A stretch of DNA of 64,000 nt from Saussurea involucrata (Eukaryota; Streptophyta; Magnoliopsida; Asterales; Asteraceae): assembly GCA_033807775.1 (NCBI GenBank), contig CM066321.1:248794422-248858421 (forward strand), written 5' to 3'. The stretch's first letter is position 1. Every line of letters starts with the position of its first letter. A program made the translations under genes and the position numbers. The notes under the pieces were generated by a model. It had not been told where the DNA came from. It saw nothing but the letters and a program-made list of their open reading frames with translations, and did not search any database. Shown one piece after another: positions 56,551 through 64,000 of the stretch.

Positions 56551-57850
56551 TCTGTCTTGCAGGTAATCGGACTCCTAAACACATCTGTTTAGGACTCAAT
56601 CTTCAGTTGAAATGGACTCCTTAATACTTCTGTTAAGGACTCAGGCTTCAAAGTTCACTATGACTCTTAAACACTCAGTTTAAGACTCATCCTTCAAAGG
56701 TTCTATAATTCACAGAGCCTCTGCGAAATTGCTCAGAGCCTTTGACAATCTCCACATAACCTCTAATGAGGTTGACCTATGTTCTGTGCACTATTTATCT
56801 CTTTTGATTCAAGCATAGGTCAAGGGGGAGCAATAGGAGACCTTGCTTAATCTACAGAGATTTATAAGTCAAGGGGGAGCAATAGGAGAACATACTTGAT
56901 CTACAGAGGTTAATTAGATCAAGGGGGAGCAATAGGAGACCTTGCTTAATCTACAGAGATTTATAAGTCAAGGGGGAGCCAAGGAAAAGATGACATCAAC
57001 AAAAGAATAGAACTTTGTCGGACAAAGAAGAACAAAAAGGTTGGTATCTCGTACAAATTCTTTTTGAAAATATTTTTCTAGGACACAAATTTCTAAATAT
57101 ATTCTAGAAACATTATTAAAAACATTCCAAATAAAATTTGATCAAAAAGAATATTAAGCTTTCCATTATTAGAAATTTAAGGTCATAGAGCCTCTGCTGA
57201 GTCCAACAGAGATTCTGCATGCAAAAGCTTTATGATCATAAATCAATAATCTTGGAAACTCTGTCGATCACCTTGGGTGTCAATTTCAAAGAGAATCATC
57301 GCGTACAAATGCATTGCAACATAAGTCGTTGGTTACAGAGTTCTTCCCACAATAAAGAACTTATGTAGACCAACATATGTTTTAAAAAGAACTTTTTGCT
57401 GCACAAAACCTGTTTCCAAAACAATTTTCTAGGACACAAATCTTTAAATAGGTCCTAAAAACATTGTTAAAAACTACCAAAAACATGGATGATCAAAAAT
57501 GTTTATAAATTTTTAGTTATAAGAAATTTCTACTCTCAGAGCCTCTGCTGGCTCTGACAGAGGTCCAAAAAAACCTCTGTAAAGAAGTTTCTATACTAAT
57601 AATTTATCGATCCTCTCCATCGAATTTTCAATCATTTTTAGTCAAGGTACAACCTACTGAGGAAAGAAAAACAAGGTTTTCAAATCACAGAGCTTCTGTA
57701 AATAACAGAACCTCTGTCAATTTTTACTTTGGGCATTTCTGTAACTGTAACGGTAACATTTCTGCGAGTGAAAAACAAGTGGTGAGAAATAAACCCACGC
57801 GCCAAGCATTAATGGGCCGCGCACGACGTCAAGTCGTACTCTGACACTGC
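56551..57850 (+). mobile_element. Element D non-coding spacer
   Basis: No ORF. I count about seventeen CAGAG/CTCTG words between about 56710 and 57720, often in inverted pairs such as CAGAGCCTCTG. The spacer replaces all of pol. Confidence 0.75.
56820..56980 (+). repeat. Four 49-50-bp repeats carrying TCAAGGGGGAGC
   Basis: Polypurine-tract units start at 56820, 56869, 56919 and 56968. Each is TCAAGGGGGAGC, followed in the first three by AATAGGAGA. Repeated polypurine tracts are described for Sireviruses. Confidence 0.9.
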
Positions 57851-57998
57851 TGACGTGTCAAATCTCCATTGGACGTACATGGCACACATCTTCCTGGAAA
57901 GTTGAACCAGCCGTAACCACTCAAGTGCGGACCCCGAATATTATTCACCTCCAAATATTAACCCTTTCAGATTCTAACCGTTACCCCTCAGTATAAAA
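57851..57998 (+). promoter_or_regulatory. Putative internal promoter of element D 3' ORF
   Basis: ACGT-core element TGACGTGTCA at 57851-57860 and TATAAAA at 57992-57998, about 100 bp before the ATG at 58097. Confidence 0.5.
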
Positions 57999-58096
57999 CC
58001 CAAATTACCTCTTCTCACAAAAACTTTACGAACTTACTTTCTTCTCCGGCGAACCTGCAACTACTCTCAAAACTTCATCTATTCCTACTTGCAAAA

Positions 58097-61000
58097 ATGG
58101 CTTCCAGTTCACATGATGCACAAACCTCTCCGGCGAAAACCCCTGAACACTCTCCAGTACAATCTGAGCACTCCCAACATCCTGACATCGTCAGCAACCA
58201 AGAACAGGACAACTCCGACGACGAAGTAGACTTTACTCCAACAACCCATCTCTAAGATTTTATTGCTCATGAACATTTCGAGCAAACTCTTCCCCTAAAA
58301 TCAAATAACTATTATTTAGTACCATCGGAAACTGCTTTTGGAGAAGCACATGCCATTCTTATCCACATTCTTCAAAACTATTTTCTCTTCCCTCTACTAT
58401 CCAAAACCCCCTCCCAGTGCAACCCACATATCTAACACCACCGGTCTAGCGACAGAAGGTGTTATTGAAAAAGAGCCGCATAGCTCGATCCCAACCCAAA
58501 CCGACCAGCCAGAGGTTACTCTTTCAACCTCTGTGCCACTTACTCCTACGGAAACCATTCCAGGGGAGTCCTCTCTAAAGGACTTACCCGTAGTTCGTGG
58601 TCATTCGCCCGAGACCACAATCGCACTCCTAACAGAGGCATATGTTGCCTCTGCCATGCACACAACAATAGGGCCCAACCTCCTTTCAGAGAGGAGTAGA
58701 GAGCACAGAGACGAAGAGACTCTAGATAAGTCTCCGAGTCAACAGAAGGACATTCCAATAGCCACCTCTGGAGTGGATTTGGATACTGACCTTCACAGAA
58801 CTTCTGTAGAGGTTAGAACCTAAGTTTCTCCTCAAGGATCAGAAGGAAATCCTCCCACCCTCAACGTAAAAACAGGGGTGAATGAAGGTGTCCCAGGAAC
58901 AGGGACTCACTCTGGGGATGGATGTGTTCCTCCAGAGGTTACCACTGACTCTCATGTGACAAGGGATGAGTTCCAAACCTTTGTAACCTCTGTGAATCAA
59001 AAACTACAGGAGTTGCAAAGCTCCTTTTCTATTTTACAGAGACTACTTCAGGAGCGATTACAAGTCTAAATACCAAAATGGACGCCTTGTCCACAGAGGT
59101 ACAACAAGCTCTGTTTCAGATAAAGTCTACTGTCGAATCTTCTGTCACAACCTCCGCCAGAATACATGCTGCCGAATTCAAAAGAAGTGCAACCTCTGCA
59201 ATCAAAAACTCAATCAAGATTTATCTTGAAAAGATGAGGCAACAAGCTGCAAAGAAACCTGACAAAACTTGCAGGGCAGAAGGTTCTTTAGAAGGGAGGC
59301 AGGATGACCCTGATGATGATGATGCATCAGGTCATCCTGAGGGGGAGAACCAAACTGAGAAAACAACAGAGGCTACAGCTGCAAAAACTACGACAACCAC
59401 AGAGCCTGAAACTCAAGATCCCCCAACCCAAAGTCAAGGAAACCAACAGAGGCCCACAGAGGAAACACCAGCCTCTGTGGAAACCACCTCTGTCTTTGGA
59501 GAAGATGCCCATACTCAAGAAGAAGTCCACATCTTAACATCTTCCTCCTCAGAAGAACTTCCCATTCCTCCACCAAAACCAATAACCCAACCCAAAACAT
59601 ACCCAAGAAGAAAATCCATTGCCCATAAACTAAAAAGACCAAAACGCTCTGCTACTTTTGTTCTAAAAAGAATGTAATTTATATCTGCTTTCAGAACAAG
59701 AAGACGTTTTGATATCCCTCCACAAACCACAACCGAGCTCACAGAAAAACCATCTACAGAACCCAAATCCCCAATCAAACCAACAGAACCATCATCACCA
59801 AAGTCCTCAGAAACTGAAGTGTCAAAAACTACAGAGGCAAACCCCATCATACCCACAGAAACCCCTGCTACAACCCAAAAACCTGAAACCCAAAGCAGAA
59901 ACAAAACCACAGAGACAACAACCATCTCTGTAGAATCTACTCCTAAAGAAACCCAAGTACCCAAATCAGCAGTTCAACAGAAGACCACAGAGGCAACACC
60001 AACCTCTGTGGAATCTCCTTCTGTATTTGGAAAAGATGTCCAAAACCAAAAAGAAGTCCACCTTATGACATCCTCCGAAGAAGAACTACATTCCCCAACA
60101 CCCAAACCTACAGAGGACCAAACCCCCAAACCAACAGAAGCAATCCCAGATAATCCAAAACAGGCAACAAGTTCTGAGCCTCCCCAAGCCAAAGATAAAG
60201 GAAAAGGTATCATGACAGAAGAACCAAAGAAGAAAAAGCCAATGCCTCAGACGACAGAGAAGTTGATGAAGAGCTCATTCGATGCCTTTGTCACTCCTAA
60301 ACATGAAGAGGACTGGGCAGTCAATTTAGATCCTCTGTCAAAAATTCCGATCCTTGATCCAAAAACAAAGGTAACAGAAGTTAGAGCTACAGAGATAAAA
60401 CGAGAAATGGATGCTCTATGAAGACCAATACCTCCACCGAGTACACGACATGCAGAAATGGAAGAGGTGGTGTATAGGTATCTTTACAAACAGCATTATC
60501 AGAAAAATCCTCGGCCTCACATCGAAGATCCTCAACTCAGAGCTGACCTTGATAACACCTTCACCAGAACAAAGCCAAAATAAAGGGCAAAAGTCTTCTC
60601 AGAATCCAAAATTGAAAAGGTAATTTACGGCAAATTCTCTCAAACAAGAAACTTTCCAAAGATCAGGTACAACATCTACAAAGTCAAAAGGGAGAACAAG
60701 TCCGAAAATCAATTTTCAGATGTCGATATAAGGAACTTGAACCCCTACGATCAGCCAGATCTTCTACTTTGGACAAAAGAAAACTTCGACACCGATGCTA
60801 ACAGAAGGGCCTATCAAGTATTCAGGAAAGCGACGAGGGAAAAACTTTTGCTATATAGCATGATAGATTTTCAACTGGGAAGAGATCTTGGAGTCAGAAA
60901 CCTAAGTCTAAGACCACCAGAGGATCACTGCCCACCTTCTGCCGTACCCAACTCAATAATAAAAACACCAAGGTACGGGTTAGTGTATAAGGATCCTGCT

Positions 61001-61249
61001 GATCAAGTAAGACTTTTTGTAGAAATGGACTGTCAGAAGTATGCAACCAGTACTCTGAACAAGTTCAGATCAATCCTAGAAGAGAACAGAGGTACTGAGC
61101 TTATGGATCAAGAATCAGCAGACAGAATGATCGGAGAAATAAATGCTACAATCTGCTTAAGAGAACTCTGCATCAAATTCTATCACGAGCTCAGAGAAGT
61201 GGGATTCGACAACAGAAGTTTCAACGACTTCACAAATGCAAATGTCTGA
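58097..61249 (+). pseudogene. Element D 3' ORF, broken
   Basis: Starts MASSSHDAQTSPAK and reaches TAA at 58253-58255. Fragments then follow in several frames: 58338-58823, 58878-59069, 59078-59677, 59819-60421 and 60737-61249. Recognisable parts are an acidic N-terminus, a coiled-coil remnant (59078-59260), an Asp-rich remnant of the NLS-like motif region (DDPDDDDASGHPEGEN), long Thr/Pro/Glu-rich repeats and the C-terminal module (IIKTPRYGLVYKDP, MDCQKYATSTLNKFRSIL). The order matches the intact ORF of B, so it is a decayed homologue with an expanded repeat linker. Confidence 0.7.
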
Positions 61250-61400
61250 GTCTCATCTACATACGTCTTTAAACGTTAAAATACCTCTGTTATAATTCAA
61301 AATGAAAAGAAATGGAATGAATCTTTGAGGTATTGTTTAACCTCTGTCTATTTACTTAGCCTAATCAAGCATAATTCAAATATTTCATTTTTCAATACTT

Positions 61401-61410
61401 AGGGGGAGAT
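61401..61410 (+). other. Element D polypurine tract
   Basis: AGGGGGAGAT directly before the 3' LTR. Confidence 0.85.
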
Positions 61411-62729
61411 TGTTAGCTCCAATATTCATAATATTAGAAGTATTGAAAAATAGGCCAAGAAAAGAAGACTTCGACAGAAGCTCTGCCGAGTGATCACAGA
61501 AGTTCTGAGAAGTGTCACAGAAGCTCTGCCGAAGTACACAAGAAGATAAATCAAGAAACACCAAGACCAAAGAACAAACTGCAGAAGTACTTCTCACGGA
61601 GTCGCAGAACCTCTGTCACCCTTGACAGAGCCTATGCGGTTTATACTAAAGACTTAGAAGATTCACAAATATCTTACTGTTCCAGGATCCGTTCATCCAC
61701 TTGTTTCTAGGCGTGCCCTGACATCAACTACACGTGTCAAACTATGATAGGGCTATGTCAGAATTGGAACATGCGCATTAAATGAACATCGTACCTGTTA
61801 CTGTTCATCCCCAAGGTTCTAAATGGCGTGAGGCGTGGCGTGGCGGCGAGGTCAAGCCTCAAGCCTTACGAGTTTCGGCGAGGCCATGGCGTTTTCCAAG
61901 GCGTGGCTTAAGGCGGCAAATATGTATATAATATATATGTATATATATGTGTGTGTGTGTCACTGTCTTGAACAATAAATATTAAGTTATCAATAATTTA
62001 AATTCATATATAACGATAAACAAAAGAAATTCTAAATTCTAATCGATACTAACGAGCTTATTCGAATCGAATTTCAAAATACATAGATTCGAAAAATAGA
62101 AAGTACACAAGTTTGTAACACCATAACGCGCCATGGCGTGCCATGGCGGCATAACGTGCCATGGCGGGCCAAGGCGGGCCATGCCATAACGCGCCAAGGC
62201 GGGGCATGGCACGCCATAACGAGTTACACGCCTTATCTCGACGCCAACGGGTATAACGTGGCGGCAAGGCTGCGCCTCGGCTCCATGGCGCGCCATGGCG
62301 GCGCCAAGGCGCGTTTTTTAGAACATTGTTCATCCCACATGCACATTAAATGAACATCGTACCTAGCAACTGTTCATGCGATCCTGTCAACTGTAGATCA
62401 GTCCTTATTGTCCCCTTTAGAAGTAGTATAAATAGAAGGTTCATGTGAACTCTTCTATTAAGGCTTAAGAACACGAAACTACATACATTTCATTAAGCTT
62501 TGCACTTACACACACACTAGCAGTTCTTCACATGTTCTTGGTGTTCTTAATATATATCAAATACAGTAATCTTAGAGATATTCATCTATTCTTCATACAC
62601 TGTTTATTTGATATTGTGTGTTGTTTCTATATAAACATATCTGTTAGTTCTTCAAATACGCTTCTGCAACACATCTTATTTGAACTAATAGATTAGATAA
62701 TCTTTGTTAATCAAATACGGGAACCAACA
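61411..62729 (+). mobile_element. Element D 3' LTR, interrupted by a hAT element
   Basis: TGTTAGCTCC ... GAACCAACA, about 794 bp without the insert. It carries TATAAATA near 62430. Confidence 0.9.
61812..62328. mobile_element. hAT-type miniature element, 517 bp, GC-rich
   Basis: Ends CAAGGTTCTAAA and (reverse complement) CAATGTTCTAAA, 11 of 12 matching. Exact 8-bp target duplication TTCATCCC at 61804-61811 and 62329-62336. The interior has a (GT)n/TATATA stretch near 61925-61960 and dense GGCG/CCATGGCG words at 61820-61915 and 62130-62310. ORFs on either strand are a by-product of this simple sequence. Confidence 0.88.
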
Positions 62730-62734
62730 AGAAT

Positions 62735-63367
62735 CTTTTACAAGATTCTTCTTAAGATGACACGACTGCTCATGATTGAGCATAGTGCCAAATAAGGTAG
62801 AAAGTGTCATTGATTTCAGATCCTTTAAGAGCTTAAGACACATTGAATAACTGTCCCTGCTTTCAGGAAGACATTCCAGAAACTTTGTTAGGATCTCAAA
62901 GTTATAATATTCCTTACCAACAGTTTTTAAGTCAATGATGAAACAGTTAAACCGTTGATGAACTTCAGAGAGGGTTTCATTCTTACCACAGATGAAACTT
63001 TCATACTGTCTTACCAGGTTGATCTTTCTTGAATCCTGTACTTTAGATGTACCTTCATATTGAACACATATTGTGTCCCACATGGCTTTAGAACTCTTCA
63101 GGTTCATGATGGAGTGATAGGCTTCATCAGGAAGAGCCATAGAGATGATAGATCTAGCCTCTTGTCTTCATCAGTCCATGTGCTAACTTCTCTGGGAATG
63201 AAAGGGACATATGGTCCATTTTCAATGTAGTAAGGTATAGTAGGATCTACACCTTCTAGGAAGAGCATCATCCTATTTTTCCATAGATTGAAGTTATCTT
63301 TGGAAAATCTAGGGGGTTTTGCAAGAGAACCATTATCGATATAGTTTATGTTTGTGGGATTTGCCAT
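62735..63367 (-). pseudogene. gag: Element C gag, N-terminal part (right of element D)
   Basis: Starts MANPTNINYIDNGSLAKPPRF with the copia gag entry motif FNLWKNRMMLFLEG. A frameshift near 63150 leads to ALPDEAYHSIMNLKSSKAMWD, YESFICGKNETLSEVHQRF and LKKNLVKDS. It runs up to the D insertion and continues in frame at 54425. Confidence 0.88.
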
Positions 63368-63832
63368 ATTGAGAAAATAGCAAGGCAGAGAATGTTAAAT
63401 TTCTTGATAATTACAATTCAAGATCCCTTCATTAATCAATTAAACACTAATCAACAAAACCAAATAGGAATTTGATATACTTACTTCGATATCCAATATT
63501 TGAAGAAGAAGAAGATGTCATTTAATTCCTCTTATGATGTCTAAATCGATGGAGTATTGCACACTTTAATGGTGTTCTTGAGGGTTCTCTCTTGAGGCGT
63601 GTAGAGAGAAAAAGAGAGCACTGTGTTTGTGCGTATTAGACATCTAAGAGGAAAACTGACTTTGACCCCCTATAAATACATCAGTTACTTCCATCAAGTA
63701 ACAATTATGAAAGATTGGGGACCAATTGTGTCATGTTGGCATAGTTACTATTATGATATATAAAATAGTAACAATTAAATAATAATTACATAAATGATCC
63801 TAAGGCCGTAAATATTGGAAAATATTCCAACA
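63368..63832 (-). mobile_element. LTR of a different copia element (F) next to C gag
   Basis: On the minus strand it begins TGTTGGAATATTTTCC at 63832, directly after CCAAGTGGGAGAA, a polypurine tract typical of copia 3' LTRs. It has TATTTATAGGGG near 63670 and a possible splice donor CGAA|GTAAGTAT near 63490. The left end is not clear; it should lie between 63368 and about 63500. It does not resemble the C 3' LTR. Confidence 0.5.
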
Positions 63833-64000
63833 TTCTCCCACTTGGCCGAGTGACCATTTATGATGAGTATTCATAAATTTGGCCAAGATAATACCCATCA
63901 AGCTTCATATTAAAACCATAGCAAAAAGATACAGTCATTCGAGTCGTTATCAACACGAGACCCCCCATCAATTATACTAAGGCCTCAACATAAAACTTTT
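63833..64000 (-). mobile_element. 3' internal tail of element F (to window end)
   Basis: Sequence just before the F polypurine tract on the minus strand. Non-coding within the window; the element extends beyond it. Confidence 0.35.

Larger units (their letters stand above)
54426..62729 (+). mobile_element. Element D: non-autonomous Sirevirus derivative in C gag
   Basis: LTRs at 54426-55241 and 61411-62729 (the latter with a 517-bp hAT insert). Flanking 5-mers are GGAAT (54421-54425) and AGAAT (62730-62734), one mismatch. PBS and polypurine tract are present. Coding content is only a coiled-coil ORF ending like gag and a broken 3' ORF; protease, integrase, RT and RNase H are absent. The LTRs differ by many substitutions and small indels, so D is older than A. 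It is full of CAGAG/CTCTG words. Confidence 0.9.
19918..63367 (-). mobile_element. Element C: old minus-strand Sirevirus, split by elements A and D
   Basis: Read on the minus strand the order is gag (63367-62735, then 54425-52723), pol (52722-49449), accessory gene (about 49020-44560), polypurine tract (20888-20900) and 3' LTR (20887-19918). Removing A and D with one copy of each target duplication restores continuous sequence. The gag frame then continues across the D site in the same register. All ORFs carry stops or frameshifts, so C is dead and is the oldest element of the nest. A matching 5' LTR is not found before the window end. Confidence 0.85.

Noticed and set aside
62039..62353. ORFs rich in Ala, Arg, Trp and His on both strands
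   Set aside because: They are translations of CCATGGCG simple sequence in the hAT element.

Overview
This is nuclear DNA of a flowering plant: AT-rich, intron-containing host genes, Ty1/copia elements primed from initiator-methionine tRNA (TGGTATCAGAGC), and hAT-type miniature transposons. The retroelements fit the Sirevirus/Maximus lineage of Ty1/copia (long gag with a coiled coil, multiple polypurine tracts, an extra ORF after pol). A eudicot, perhaps Asteraceae, is my best guess; no marker gene settles it.

Left part (1-20713): an 11.47-kb tandem unit. Positions 1-9241 and 11469-20713 match apart from one extra AT in a microsatellite and two extra G in a G tract. Each copy holds the 3' end of an old Sirevirus (element G), a Ty3/gypsy-like LTR, an apparently intact two-exon minus-strand gene for a Tudor/Agenet-ENT protein (400 aa), a 570-bp hAT miniature element with 8-bp target duplication, and the LTR of element C. 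Between the copies (9242-11468) lie the last two exons of the RNA polymerase III subunit gene NRPC2 and the G 3' ORF. The unit joint therefore runs from the C LTR into an NRPC2 intron.

Right part (19918-64000): a nest of retrotransposons. Element C (minus strand, 3' LTR 19918-20887, gag start at 63367) is split twice. Element A (20961-44349, TSD AGGAC) sits near its 3' end and element D (54426-62729, TSD GGAAT/AGAAT) sits in its gag. Element A is split by E (27191-29393, minus strand, TSD GTTTT) inside reverse transcriptase and by B (32455-40086, TSD CAAAT) inside its 3' ORF. D carries a 517-bp hAT element in its 3' LTR. A different LTR (F) abuts the start of C gag near the right edge.

How the parts relate: A, B, C, D and G all carry a large ORF downstream of pol. 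In B it is intact at 1558 codons although B has lost most of gag, protease, integrase and the first half of RT. In A, B, C and D this ORF has its own G-box plus TATA promoter, like a second copy of the LTR promoter. The family-specific short words TCAGAA/TTCTGA (A, B), CAGCG/CGCTG (C) and CAGAG/CTCTG (D) are scattered through LTRs, spacers and coding DNA. Together these suggest a nuclear, possibly sequence-specific accessory protein. This is the least explained and most interesting system in the window. The only plausibly functional host gene is the duplicated Tudor-ENT gene.
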